From Dactylonectria macrodidyma (taxonomy: Eukaryota; Ascomycota; Sordariomycetes; Hypocreales; Nectriaceae), in assembly GCA_020744425.1 (NCBI GenBank), contig JAGMUV010000002.1, forward strand, positions 2,152,501-2,216,500: DNA of 64,000 nucleotides. The letters are read 5' to 3'. Positions 34,212-44,400 of this stretch are shown here, piece by piece. Made by a program: the position numbers and the translations under genes. Positions within the stretch are counted from its first letter, which is position 1, and every line of letters starts with the position of its first letter. The notes under the pieces were generated by a model. That model made no database searches. It saw only the letters and a list, made by a program, of their open reading frames with translations, and was not told where the DNA came from.

Positions 34212-35978
34212 ATGCCGCGGCCGAAGCGTTCGCGTCGTGCGCCAACAACTCAGACGGTGAAGCCCGCAGCACCAGCACCAGCACGGTCGCCCACGCCCGA
34301 GGTCGAAGCCAGTGACAATGACGCCCCGAGGCTAGCCCCGTCTCCAGAACAAGGCCGAAGACGAACGACGCGCTCTGCGGGATCTCGCATGACCGCTGAA
34401 GAACAGCTCATCCAGGCGGCCAACGAGCGTCGCGATGCTGCCCTCGACAGGCTCGCAAACGAGGACCCCACCACGAGCGCTAACACCCTCAATGACGGCG
34501 CGTCTGGCAGCTCCGTCGAAATTGGCCGACGCGTCATGGCGACACCTGCTCAGAGACGAGATACCACGGGCCTGGATCTGGCCGACGACGACGTATTCGG
34601 CGATCTCGACGACAGTTTCGAGGACGGAGACGTGCCACAAGGAGCGCAATCAACCGACACTTCATCCTTGAACCTGAGCAATTTCAAGGGGCGACGACGC
34701 CAGTCCAGCATCATTGGTCGAAACGATCCTCCAATCAGACCCAGTAGCCGCGGCGGTAATACTCCAAGCATCAGCTCAACTCTGCACTTTGGCGCCTTCA
34801 GGCGACGCGCAAGAGAACTCAGCATCCTAGGCACTGCGCGCAAGCCACGACCGGACGAGACTGGCATAGCACAGGAGGCCAACTCTGAGAGTGAGGATGA
34901 CTTTCTCCCAGAGGCGGAGTCAACACCCTTGAACAATCGACGCCGGACTCAACCAGCACCTGATGTCGAGGATGAACGCGGGGACTCACCAGAGGCAGGC
35001 GATAAGCCCAAGTCTCGGAAGCGAAAGAGCGAAGATGCGGTCTTGAGTAGCGATAGGCCTGAAAAGATGTCTCGCGTCGAGGTGGACGACTCAGGAGATG
35101 GGGATGAATTAGACGCAAATGCCGACGACAGCGATTCATCTTCACTTTCATCTCTTTCGTCCCCTCTCGGTCCCTCGCCCATTCTACCAGAGAGACCCGT
35201 CACTCCTGTCAACGAGGATGATATCTTGGCGCCACCTATGAGCAGCGACTCGGAGGAGGGTGGTGACATGTGGCCCGATATTCATACCTTGGCGAAACGA
35301 CGACGTCGCCCTTCAGCCACAACTCCGGTTCGAGCTGATCATTTCTCTGATATGTCCTCGCCGCCCTCTTTGACGCACTCACCCAATTACACCGAATCAA
35401 AAGCCCCCAAGACAAGAGGCCGTGCCGCAGCTAGGCGGCAGCCTTCCCCAGAGATCACCACGGCGGATCTCACAAGCATGTTGCCAAAGCGCCGGTATAG
35501 GAAAGCGCATGACGACCCCTTTGGCCTCGAAAGCGACGGAGAGCATGATACCACAGACATGCCAGGCGGCGAGGATGAGTTGTCATATGTGGACAGCAGG
35601 GCTTCACGAAGGAGACATGGCAGCCGACCGCCAAGCCGCGCAACATCAGCGAGGCCGGGTTCGCGAGGTGGTCGTGCAGCACACTCGGCTCTGAAGCCAA
35701 GACAGACGCCCGCGTCTACTCGGCCCGTGTCACGGCATCCCCGGACGTATGCCCCTAGGTCCTCTGATAAGGAGAATGAGAGTGAAGACGACGAACATGA
35801 GGAGAGCCGCTTCGAACCCCTCCCAGATGACACGTTTGATACTGGAGACAGCCAGACCTATGATACCCCGTCGGCTGATGAGCTGAAGCAGGCAGCCAAA
35901 AAGTTTGTCGAGGTGGACAAATGGGAACTCGAGTACGAGGAGATCACCCAAAGCTCGTCGCCGCAGGGGGCACGATGA
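34212..35978 (+). CDS. Disordered, basic/acidic nuclear-type protein with two related RxRxxSI motifs
   Basis: A single exon of 588 residues; not recognised as a named family. It is almost wholly low-complexity: basic N-terminus (PRPKRSRRAP, AT-hook-like), alternating acidic/serine stretches, and basic nuclear-localisation-type clusters (KSRKRKSED). Two short segments resemble each other: LSNFKGRRRQSSIIG (about 154-169) and LHFGAFRRRARELSILG (191-207). Two further ordered-looking pieces are LTSMLPKRRYRKAHDDPFGL (about 420) and a C-terminal helix AAKKFVEVDKWELEYEEI. The spaced conserved-looking patches in a disordered chain suggest a scaffold in chromatin or a kinetochore, but this is only a guess. 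It lies head-to-tail after MRH4 and converges on TIP41. The start is the first ATG in the frame. Confidence 0.8.
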   Translation: MPRPKRSRRAPTTQTVKPAAPAPARSPTPEVEASDNDAPRLAPSPEQGRRRTTRSAGSRMTAEEQLIQAANERRDAALDRLANEDPTTSANTLNDGASGSSVEIGRRVMATPAQRRDTTGLDLADDDVFGDLDDSFEDGDVPQGAQSTDTSSLNLSNFKGRRRQSSIIGRNDPPIRPSSRGGNTPSISSTLHFGAFRRRARELSILGTARKPRPDETGIAQEANSESEDDFLPEAESTPLNNRRRTQPAPDVEDERGDSPEAGDKPKSRKRKSEDAVLSSDRPEKMSRVEVDDSGDGDELDANADDSDSSSLSSLSSPLGPSPILPERPVTPVNEDDILAPPMSSDSEEGGDMWPDIHTLAKRRRRPSATTPVRADHFSDMSSPPSLTHSPNYTESKAPKTRGRAAARRQPSPEITTADLTSMLPKRRYRKAHDDPFGLESDGEHDTTDMPGGEDELSYVDSRASRRRHGSRPPSRATSARPGSRGGRAAHSALKPRQTPASTRPVSRHPRTYAPRSSDKENESEDDEHEESRFEPLPDDTFDTGDSQTYDTPSADELKQAAKKFVEVDKWELEYEEITQSSSPQGAR

Positions 35979-36290
35979 GAGGACAAGAGGGCCGGTGGGA
36001 AGGTGGTGGTTTGGCGTTGTGTCGCATAGGGTAGGGCCGCAGTCCATTGGAGTTTTGGGGTTCATGAGCTTGAATGATGGTTTTTGCACGTGCCAAGACG
36101 TTGGGAACAAGTCCTATTTGGACAACCCTGGGGTTCATTCCGACATGTCTTCTGGCATTAATTCAAAATACACTTAGTCTACCATAGGATTTATCTCTTT
36201 GCCCCTTTCGCGGGTCAAGAATTCAATTCAAGCATATCCGGAACGCCATTGTACCTTGCAATGCAGCATCTTAAAACAGTTGTCGTAGAC
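35979..36290. other. Convergent 3' region before TIP41
   Basis: 312 bases shared by the 3' ends of two convergent genes. Nothing specific is seen. Confidence 0.6.
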
Positions 36291-37197
36291 TCAGCCTCTC
36301 CAGGCCTTCAGGTTGACAGCCTCTCTTCGTTGTTCCACAAAGGGCAGCAAGGGAGCAAGTAGATTGGGGTCTCTCAGCGCAATGGTGATGTCGTCTGGTA
36401 GTCTTCCCGACATGAATAGTTTCTGTGTTTCGAGAGTTAAAAACGCGAAATCCTGAATCGATGACTGCGAATACACTTAGAGTTGGACTTACCCGCTTGA
36501 CGTTGTCAAAAGTGTCTTCCTGGGCTGTGTACTCGCGGATGACCTCGTCGGTCTCAAAGTCAACGTAGACTCGGGTGTCGCGGACGCGGACGATGACGTT
36601 GTCGAGACGCATGAACAGGCGGCAGAGCAGCAACATGCGCTTGTCATGGACGCGGACCTTGACGCTGAAGATGGAAATGCCATTGTCGTCGAGCTCACTC
36701 TCGTACAGCATGACGTCGTCAAAAAACAGAATCGGGTCCCGGCGCTTCAGCAGCTCGATTGGAATCGGTGTCTCGGAAAGCTGAAACTCCTTCTCGGCAG
36801 CTGGATCCAAGGTGCCGGTGTAGTCGGTGGAGTAGCTCCAGTCGTAGGGCTTGACGACTTCCTTGATGCCCTGGGTGGTGCTCTCGCGGGTGCTCTCCCA
36901 GTCGCGGGCGTAGGCGACTTTGAGCATCTGGCGATCGGTCTTGTCGACGGCGTCCAGGGCGTCCGGGGTGGTGAAGGCGAGCGACCAGCCCGAGGGCACG
37001 TGGGTGATTGCGACGAGATTGTCGCCGAAGATCATCTCGGGCATGGGGATGCCGACGCGCTCGGTGAGGTCGTCGATGATGCCAGCCTTGGAGATGGGCA
37101 GCTTGCGCGTTGAGATGCGGAAGTTGTGCTGCGAGTGCGTCGTAGTGCCGGCTGCGAGGACCTGCGGTGTCGACGAGGGCGCGTTCATTGATGCCAT
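36291..37197 (-). CDS. TIP41: TIP41-like regulator of TOR/PP2A signalling
   Basis: Two exons, 37197-36493 and 36422-36291, give 278 residues. The 70-bp intron has a GTAAGT donor and an ACACAG acceptor in phase 0. The protein shows the family core MPEMIFGDNLVAI, then WSYSTDYTGTL, IPIELLKRRDPILFFDDVMLYESELDDNGIS and RMLLLCRLFMRLDNVIVRVRDTR. Tip41 binds the PP2A regulator Tap42 (and PP2A catalytic subunits in animals) and tunes PP2A-like phosphatase output downstream of TORC1 in the cytosol. The frame is open upstream of 37197 without an ATG, so the start at MASMNAPSS is the first available. It is divergent from the orphan gene at 38217. Confidence 0.9.
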
Positions 37198-38107
37198 CTT
37201 TGGGGTTTGGCGCGGATAGGCGAGTCTATTTGCGTACGGACAAGGAATGGATACCGGTGAGGTCGAGGATGTGGCCGTTTCAAGGTACGCTAGTAGGTTG
37301 TTTCGAAGTTGAGAAGTTGAAGCTCTCCTAGGTACTACGTAGGGTTGCAAGAAGAATAGTAGTGGGGTTGGTTGGTGGGGGAGCTCCGAAACTGCTCCCA
37401 ACGTGGGAAAGGCCAAGGCCGTAATTAGAACTACCCCGCTAAAGTTAAGAGAAAGCTGATATTAAGAAATGTAAGTAACTAAGTGGGTGAGGAACTAAAG
37501 TAAGTGAATGATTGATTGATCAAGTAAAAAAAAATTATCTCTTGTTGAAACAAATTTTGAAACAATCCTTTGCTTTCACCTCTGGACAGATGCTATTCCG
37601 AAGACCCAGAGCTGCCAGAATCTTCCGACCAAGAGTCGTTGCGGAGAGCTTGAAAACCACCGACCCAACGTGACCGAAACAAGCTGTTGGCAGCCCGCCG
37701 CTTTAAAGACCTCCAGGTACAATGTATCAGGGTAAAGTTTAACCACAATGACAAAGCTTGGAAGAGGCTTTCTTTTTACGCCCTAGGGAGTCATCGAGTT
37801 AACCACGACGGTCTGCCCGTGGTTCATAGTGCTATCAATGGAGTTCGTTACAAGTTGGGACATGCAACATGGACTTTGGCCCTCAAGGAAACTTGTCGTA
37901 AAGTTGGGACGCGAAATATGGCAAACTTAGCTTCTGGCAACTACCAAGGGCTCCGTAGTATCCTATAAGAAAGGCACAGTCTCCCTGTTTATCCCAGAAA
38001 GTTTCTTTCCAGCCTACAACATTGTCTCCTGATTCTGGAGTACCCCTTGCAAGATCCCTCTCATCTAAGGTTACGACAAACAGTCAACTCTATAAGCCAT
38101 TGGACAA
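37198..38107. other. Divergent region TIP41 / orphan gene
   Basis: About 0.9 kb. The part near 37440-37560 is A/T-richer than the neighbourhood, with A-runs. A TTG-initiated open frame at 37687-37968 has no domain and was not accepted. Confidence 0.5.
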
Positions 38108-38208
38108 ACCTATCTTCAATCGATCACCAGAGACCTGTCTCTAATCAATAACTAGAAGCCGGTCTCCAATCCATCACAAGAAACTTATCTCCAATCAATA
38201 GCCTGAAA
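38108..38208 (+). repeat. Four degenerate 25-bp tandem repeats upstream of the orphan start codon
   Basis: Four head-to-tail copies of roughly 25 bases start at 38108, 38133, 38159 and 38183. They share the core TCTCCAATCAAT with variants (TCTTCAATCGAT, TCTCTAATCAAT, TCTCCAATCCAT) followed by a purine-rich end. The array stops 9 bases before the ATG at 38217, so it lies in the leader or core promoter. Its function is unknown; it could be a protein-binding array or simply a slippage product. Confidence 0.75.
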
Positions 38209-38216
38209 CTGTCAAG

Positions 38217-39413
38217 ATGAACGGGTCAACTCATGGAAAGCCAATCCAATACTTTGGGTCTCTTAGCGATGAGGCCAAGCTCCTTCTTAAATGGTGTCCG
38301 ATTGACTGGTGCATGTCCTTCATCTACAACACAGGCTATATCGCTTGCACTGAGCATTGCTGCAACAACAATGACGACGAAACTCGGTCACCCGAAACAC
38401 TTTTCATCCCGCATTTCAATCCTTCAGCCTTACCCGCCAAGCGTGTCAATGCCTCTACCAAACTGATCCAATGGTTCATCCCAGATAGCACCAGAGCCCC
38501 GAAGACGGATGACACCAAGGATGTTGTCATTCTTGAAGACGTCGACGAACCTCTTTCCGATTTCTGGGCGGCAAAGATGTTGGATGATCACCGAGGGAAA
38601 GATGTGAGCGACATAATCGACATGGACCTTTCAACTCTACCCCCAGCCCAGCTCCACCAAGTCATGGCGCTACGCAATGAGTATCTGAGGCATCGCATGA
38701 ACCAAACCAGACATCCAGCTGTGGCCGATCGGACTGGACATCTCACGGAAAAGCGAAACTTCACTCGCCACTTCATGGAGAAATACGTTCTCTTTTCCCT
38801 GCCGCTAGCCTGGCTTGCCGACACCGCCTTCTGGAGCCGTCCCGCCAAAGGCTTCGATGAGCTGTCTAAGGCATACCTCGCATGGCGCAAGATCTGGTTC
38901 ACCTTTGTCTTCCGCCAGGGTGCCGAGCCCATCAGCCCGAGGCTTGAGTTGCTTGAGTCCAGCATTCAACACATCCTCCCCATCCTAAACCTTTGGGGCG
39001 ATGTCCGAAACGACTACAACCTCTACCATTATGGGGAGCTGACCCGCAGGGATCTGCGCTACACCTACGAGCAGGAGCCCGACGCCCTCCATTATCTCCT
39101 AGCCAACAATAGTATCTGGAAGGAAGAGTGTCTGATACTCGACAACTACGTTGGACTTCGCCGTGAGATGAACCGCGACCATTTTCACCTGGCCAAGCGG
39201 GCGGCCCAGCGAGCGGGAACAGCCATGGACAACCTCCTGCAGGCCGAGGCAAATATGAAGGCAGACAAAGACAAATCAAAAGAATCCGCAAACAAGTTCG
39301 CTCGGCAGAAGATGCTTTACATTGCCAAGTCGCGGTTCTTGGAGATTGAAGCTGCCTATCTTGGCCACCCGATTCCTGGAGGCCCAGAGACGCAGCAAAC
39401 CCCAAACCCTTAA
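38217..39413 (+). CDS. Hypothetical protein, no recognised family
   Basis: A single exon of 398 residues. I do not recognise it. The N-terminus is cysteine-rich (KWCPIDWCMSF, CTEHCC). The middle is helical with aromatic residues (KYVLFSLPLAWLADTAFW, YLAWRKIWFTFVF). The C-terminal 80 residues are charged and alanine-rich, compatible with a coiled helix (KRAAQRAGTAMDNLLQAEAN, then KADKDKSKESANKFARQ). No signal peptide or clear membrane span is seen. The composition is that of a real protein, and the ATG follows directly after the tandem repeat array. It sits between TIP41 and an A/T-richer stretch with a tRNA gene, a setting where lineage-specific genes are common. Function cannot be assigned. 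Confidence 0.7.
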   Translation: MNGSTHGKPIQYFGSLSDEAKLLLKWCPIDWCMSFIYNTGYIACTEHCCNNNDDETRSPETLFIPHFNPSALPAKRVNASTKLIQWFIPDSTRAPKTDDTKDVVILEDVDEPLSDFWAAKMLDDHRGKDVSDIIDMDLSTLPPAQLHQVMALRNEYLRHRMNQTRHPAVADRTGHLTEKRNFTRHFMEKYVLFSLPLAWLADTAFWSRPAKGFDELSKAYLAWRKIWFTFVFRQGAEPISPRLELLESSIQHILPILNLWGDVRNDYNLYHYGELTRRDLRYTYEQEPDALHYLLANNSIWKEECLILDNYVGLRREMNRDHFHLAKRAAQRAGTAMDNLLQAEANMKADKDKSKESANKFARQKMLYIAKSRFLEIEAAYLGHPIPGGPETQQTPNP

Positions 39414-40197
39414 CCCTAGCTTCTTAAGGGTGTCCCCTCCCTTAATCCACGATATTTATTATAAAATCCGTCAATCGACTTGTCACTTAGTCACATTAAT
39501 TGTGCGATGGCAGAGAAGATTTTGTATCTTCATTGGAAGATAGTGTTGGTTTTTTTCCATAAGCTGGCTTTGCTCTGGTGAAGCGGCGGTTGGTGCTGCC
39601 ATCCTGGACTGGGACTTGAGTAGGGCAGAACATAGAAAAATGGTGGTGTGAGCGTTGGATCTGATGCATCAACATTTACGCAACTTTAGGGCACCTGGCG
39701 ATTCTCTTAGGTACTGTAAGAATAGTCATAGTTAAATACGGTGACTTAAAAAAAACAAAAAACAAAAAAAAACCTCGGCTCATAAATGCTAGACAGCGGC
39801 GCATCAATCCCTCCAATACTATTGAGAAGTTCTCTATGCTCCCTTGGATATCGCCAAAGAAGGCGGGCCTCACGAACTCCATCCGCAGAGAAAGGAGCGA
39901 TTAATGTTTAAAAAATTGTAATCTGTTTACAGACCCAGTCTCAAACGCTGATCGCTGATCATAGGAGACCTTCTACTAGCATCGGAGAGTTCCTGAGCCT
40001 GTGCAAAGCGGTCTCCGCTAACGAAGTCTCCCCGTCGACTACTAATACATCGATACCAGCCTAGGGTTTTTGCCTGAGGAACTTCTTTCTACTGTTGACT
40101 CAGTATGTGTTAAGTAAGGAGAGAAGCTTGCAATGGCGAGAGTAAAAAGAAGTGCAAAAGAAAATTATGCAAAATATACAATACGGGCAAAAAGGGA
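39414..40197. other. A/T-richer intergenic region before the tRNA
   Basis: Noticeably more A/T-rich than the window average, with an A-run at about 39749-39772. No gene is seen. Confidence 0.55.
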
Positions 40198-40269
40198 TGC
40201 TCATCCGGAGAATCGAACTCCGACCCCACGCTTGGAAGGCGTGGATCCTAACCATTAGACCAAATGAGC
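40198..40269 (-). tRNA. tRNA-Gly (anticodon UCC)
   Basis: A 72-base cloverleaf on the minus strand without an intron. The 7-bp acceptor stem is GCTCATT with GATGAGC (one G-U pair) and discriminator A. The D-arm contains GGTCTAATGGTTAGGA. The anticodon stem is CACGC/GCGTG with loop CTTCCAA, giving anticodon TCC. The T-arm is CGGAG TTCGATT CTCCG. The B-box matches GGAGTTCGATTC. It decodes GGA glycine codons. Glycyl-tRNA synthetase is encoded about 5.4 kb away, which is probably coincidence. Confidence 0.96.
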
Positions 40270-40510
40270 TGGGGATTTCATTGGCTGACGTCGAACCTAC
40301 TTCTATTGATCTCACATGAGATTCAAGCTGACACTCATGCCTGAGTGCACCTCGCATGCCTTCCACTAAGCCCGAGTGTTGATTCAATTTTACACAACTA
40401 GATGCATTGTTTCCCATATTACATCGCAGTACAAAGGAGTTTCCTAGTGATCTATTTTATAAGTAGATAGTCTCTGGCATTTCTAGCTACTGTGATTATG
40501 AAATGGCCGC

Positions 40511-40956
40511 CTATATTGTCTCTAGCTCCTCGAGCGTCATCAGTTCCTCATGGACAAGGGTGTCCGAATTAATATCGTTTTCGCCTTGGGCTTTAGTTAT
40601 TAGATTGCCAGCTCTTTTACTTAAAACCAAAACTTCAAGATAACCTGATTCATACCCTGCCTGAATATTGATAGCATAGAGGACGGGCCCTGATGTGGCT
40701 AGAATTGTAGTACTCTCGTGGTATGAATTAGTGTCTCTGCGCCTGCTCTGCCTTGGTGCGTGGCGTGCCCTTAACAGTGGTGCTATGCTAGGCTTCCTAA
40801 GGATCTCAGAGCTCCTTCCTATGCAGATGACTTTGAAGTGAGAGAACTATCAGCGCCAGTGGTAAAGTGGGATGGATATACTGGTGGGGGTGTCATACCA
40901 ATCCGCTGAGAGGCATGATTTATAAATAAGCATTGATATGAAGTTTCGGTTCTCAT
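40511..40956 (-). CDS. Possible small two-exon gene, no recognised family
   Basis: A stop-free frame of just over 100 codons ends at 40511. It reads like protein (SGPVLYAINIQAGYESGYLE, acidic end MTLEELETI). It has no start of its own, but a GTATGA donor (intron 40831-40898, AAAG acceptor) joins it in frame to an upstream ATG at 40956, giving 125 residues. The acceptor is weak and no domain is recognised, so it could equally be a remnant of a larger gene. It lies in the A/T-richer stretch between the tRNA and the Aurora kinase gene. Confidence 0.3.
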
Positions 40957-41446
40957 CTAAAATAACAACTCCTTAGGGTACAGACTGAATCGATCTCTTC
41001 TCATTTTCACTGGTAGGTTTAGTGCGGGAGTGGCAGGTTCCTATGGTTACGAGTGTCTCCACTCGAGCTCGTGCAAGAGATGTCGGCCTTCTTTACAAAG
41101 GGCGCAAGGGGCCTGCGGGGGCGCAATTAGGATTTCTCCTATACTAGTACTACGTACGCTGAAGTATCAAAAGGCTCGTAAATAAGTGTTTCGGTGTTGT
41201 GATGGTGGCAACTGAGGCGCTTAGCATGGCTTGGCTTGATAAGTCATGTCGCACCAAGGGGCAGCGTTGCCCCGGCAACTAGATGACCCTAGTTGTTTGG
41301 CCGGTCGCGGGCCCAACTAACAACACCATGTCTAGTGCTCAGCAAGGCCAATTTGTATTTGAACCCTCCAAATCCAGACTCCCTCTAATTACTTCCTCCC
41401 AATCTCAAACTAACCCCAGCAGCCGTGTCACTTTCAGTCAGTCACG
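40957..41446. other. Upstream region of Aurora kinase
   Basis: 490 bases. It includes a near-palindromic ACTAGTACTACGTACG word (about 41143-41158). No coding signal is seen; probable promoter of the kinase gene. Confidence 0.5.
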
Positions 41447-42751
41447 ATGGCTACCCGTACTCTTGAGGCGCGCTTCGAGAATATGTCCGTCCACGACGGG
41501 AATGATCCTCTCGGCGATGGCACCAAGATCTACTCCAAGTCCAAGGTAAGAATGGCCTACCTCGTCGTCCATCACATTGATGAAATACTGACTGCAATAG
41601 GCCACTGTTGCCTCCGGATCGTCACAACCACCACACGGCGCCAGTCGACCGAACCTCTTCAAGGTGGCACTTCAATCGCAAAGCAGTAACACTGTCGTCA
41701 CGCTGCCTTCACAAGCTGCCCAACGAAAAGCCGCACCCCCCGCGTCTCCTCCCAGGAAAGCACTTCCCAGTTCGTCATCCAGGGCCTCCGGCGAGGCATC
41801 TGAGGAGTACGCCGAGATAAAGCTCCCCACCTTGAACCAGCCGCCAAGTATGCCCAAGCAGTTCCACCTCGGCATGTTCGAGATTGGCCGGCCCCTGGGT
41901 AAAGGAAAGTTTGGGCGAGTGTATCTCGCGAGGGAGCGGACGACGGGCTTCATCTGCGCCCTCAAAGTTCTGCACAAGTATGAACTCAAGGGCGAGATCC
42001 CCAAGCAGGTCCGGAGAGAGATCGAGATCCAGAGCAACTTAAGGCATCCAAACGTGCTGAAACTCTTTGGTCACTTCCATGATAGCAAACGCATCTTCCT
42101 CATCCTAGAGTATGCCGGCAAGGGCGAACTGTACAAGCACCTGCGAAAGGAGAACCGCTTCCCCGAGTGGAAGGCGGCACAGTACATCGCTCAGATGGCC
42201 TCGGCTCTACGCTACCTCCACGGCAAGCACATTATTCACCGTGATATCAAGCCTGAGAACATCCTGGTTGGCATCCACGGGGAGATCAAGATTTCGGATT
42301 TCGGATGGAGTGTCCACGCTCCAGGCAACCGAAGAACCACCTTATGCGGAACCCTCGACTACCTCCCTCCAGAGATGATCAAGCCTGGAAATGCGCAAAA
42401 CACGTACAACGACAAGGTTGACTTGTGGAGCTTGGGCGTCCTGACGTATGAGTTCTTGGTGGGCGAGGCACCGTTTGAGGACTCGGTCGTCCTCACTCAT
42501 CGGAGGATTGCGCGCTGTGACATGACTGTTCCTTCATGGGTGAGCCCCGAGGCTACTGACCTCATCAAACGTGTAAGTACTCGATTCTCAGTGCCCTTGT
42601 GGAATCTCGATGACTAACAAACATTTAGCTCTTGGTGCTGGACCCCGAGAAGCGTATCTCCCTTGACCAGATTGCAGTTCACCCCTGGATTGTGAAGCAC
42701 TGCGTCAAGAGCGGCGACAAGGCCACGGCCAACCGTGAGAAGGGATCATGA
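41447..42751 (+). CDS. IPL1: Aurora kinase (Ipl1/Ark1)
   Basis: Three exons, 41447-41545, 41601-42572 and 42629-42751, give 397 residues. Introns are 55 and 56 bp with GTAAGA and GTAAGT donors. The kinase domain spans about 125-375: [37 protein letters not shown], and the Aurora-specific activation loop [17 protein letters not shown]. It ends [20 protein letters not shown]. Aurora/Ipl1 is the catalytic subunit of the chromosomal passenger complex (with INCENP/Sli15, survivin/Bir1 and borealin) and corrects kinetochore-microtubule attachment. Activation is by autophosphorylation of the loop threonine and by the INCENP IN-box. The N-terminal 120 residues are disordered, as is usual. Filamentous fungi normally have a single Aurora, so this is probably the essential one. 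Confidence 0.95.
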
Positions 42752-43053
42752 CGATGTAATGACATGGCAAGAATTGGCCTACCTGGGGTTCAGGGCGTTC
42801 GTGGACATATTGGCATAATATTAAAGGAAACTGGGCGTGTGCATTCGGAGGGAGTACAAAGGTCTTTTTTGTGGATTCATTGAATAACAGTCAACCGAAA
42901 TGAGAAGACTCTTTCAACATGTTATATGGGGGTATCGTTAAATGGCATTGGAGAGAGTAAGGAGAGAGGCTTCACGCTGCTCGTTTCAGCGCCCCTCGTC
43001 GAGTCTCTTTTCATTTTAATCAAACACGTCTTATACAAGGAGGGCGTATTCCA
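42752..43053. other. Convergent 3' region Aurora / ATP23
   Basis: 302 bases shared by two convergent genes; nothing specific is seen. Confidence 0.6.
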
Positions 43054-43920
43054 TCACCGGTAGACCTCATCAAACGGTCGAGTGTCGGAGAAGCATGAGT
43101 CCCAGACTTGGTTGATGACCTTGCTGGCGTGCTGCTCGTCCTTGCAATGGGGGCGAGCCATGACAGATGCCACAGCCCTTCTCCGCACGCAGTTCTGGAA
43201 CTGCTGCGTCAACTTCCAGTTTCCTCGAGTAAAGGCTTCCTTGGTCCATCTGCACTCTCCGCTGAGCATAGATGCGCGAATCTTAGCGAGCAAGCGGGTT
43301 AGCATCCATCCCACGGTTCAAGGATAAACGGAGCTGAAGAAACTACTTACCTCCGTGCAAGCGGCATGCTTCAGGTCCTTACCACCAGTCCAGTCTACTT
43401 TCCACCGCAGATGGTCCCATGCGTGTACCATCTCATGGGCCAGTGTGTCTTCCAAGTGCTTCCGGTCTCGCACCTCGTTGGCACACAGCAGGATGCCATG
43501 GTTTGGGCTGAAGCCGCCAGACTGGCGATGGACCTGGCCATCCTCCTCGAGGTGCGCCGGGCAGCGACGACAGACGACGTTGGAGCGGTCTAGCCGACCG
43601 TTGAGGTCTTCGATCTTTTCCGACATGAAGCGCACGACGGGGGAGTAGGCGAAGAGCCAGTCACGATAGTCCTCACAGCGCTTGCAGTCGCGCTCCTCAT
43701 GGACGCGGTACCGCCACTCGCGGTAGTGGAATTGGCCTTCCGGGGTAATCTGGCCGGAGAGGATCTTGAAGTAGTTCATCCACCATTTCGTCTCGGGGTC
43801 GAAGCCGGTGCGGGCGGGGTCGTTGACGACGTGCTTGGGCGTGCTAAAGGAGGAGCTCGAGGCCTCCGCGGGCGCAGTCGAGGGAGTCGGAGCGGGTGGT
43901 GCTGGTAGTTCAGATGCCAT
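43054..43920 (-). CDS. ATP23: Mitochondrial inner-membrane protease Atp23
   Basis: Two exons, 43920-43351 and 43281-43054, give 265 residues. The 69-bp intron has a GTAAGT donor and a CTAAG acceptor in phase 0. The zinc-metalloprotease motif HEMVH (in [14 protein letters not shown], about residue 161) identifies the Atp23/M76 family. Supporting it are conserved cysteines in the N-terminal half ([21 protein letters not shown]) and in the C-terminal part (SGECRW, NCVRRRA). Atp23 lies in the intermembrane space, processes the Atp6 precursor and chaperones assembly of the F1Fo ATP synthase Fo sector; it is imported by the Mia40 cysteine relay. The frame is open upstream to 44049 without an ATG, so MASELPAPP is the likely start. 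It is followed on the same strand by NIP7 480 bases upstream, an ordinary tandem arrangement. Confidence 0.93.
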
Positions 43921-44400
43921 GATTGCGACGTATCCCGAGGCTGTGAGGTTGGCCACAAAGTCGATGATCTTCGGTGTCGCTGGCGATTGTCTTGTCCCCA
44001 CGCTACGGAATCGATTAATAGAATAGCAGGTTGTAATCGGCGCCGACACTGTGCGCCATTCGCCCTGCGTTCTGCACTTGGAGAATTCTGCCGCTCCAGG
44101 TTCGTCCCGCGTCCGAGGGCGGTGAGAGCCATTTACAGGGTGGGCGTCTAGGCCGACGCATCAGTATGCAGGTCAAGCAATGCGGCGGATTGTGGCTCGC
44201 GCGTGTTCGCCTAATAGACCGTTCGTTCTTCAATAAGGCATGGGATTCATTGACAAGTGCCTATCTGAAAGGGCCTATCTGATAATCTAAATTTTGATTG
44301 ACATGGCTGCCAATTTTGTATCCCCAAAACGCCGCTCAAATGGACAAACACCCCAACGCCAGAAATGTCCTGGTATCTTGGTACGTTTCGACCGTCGACA
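43921..44400. other. Intergenic region between ATP23 and NIP7
   Basis: 480 bases holding the NIP7 3' flank and the ATP23 promoter, both on the minus strand. No further gene is seen. Confidence 0.6.

Noticed and set aside
37198..37416. 73-codon upstream extension of TIP41
   Set aside because: No ATG in the extension and no family similarity; the first ATG is at 37197.
37687..37968. 93-codon frame between TIP41 and the orphan gene
   Set aside because: Starts with TTG, no domain, no splice partner found.
41664..42617. Aurora kinase as a single 317-residue frame
   Set aside because: It begins at a non-ATG codon and runs into an intron; the three-exon model gives a complete kinase with the usual N- and C-termini.
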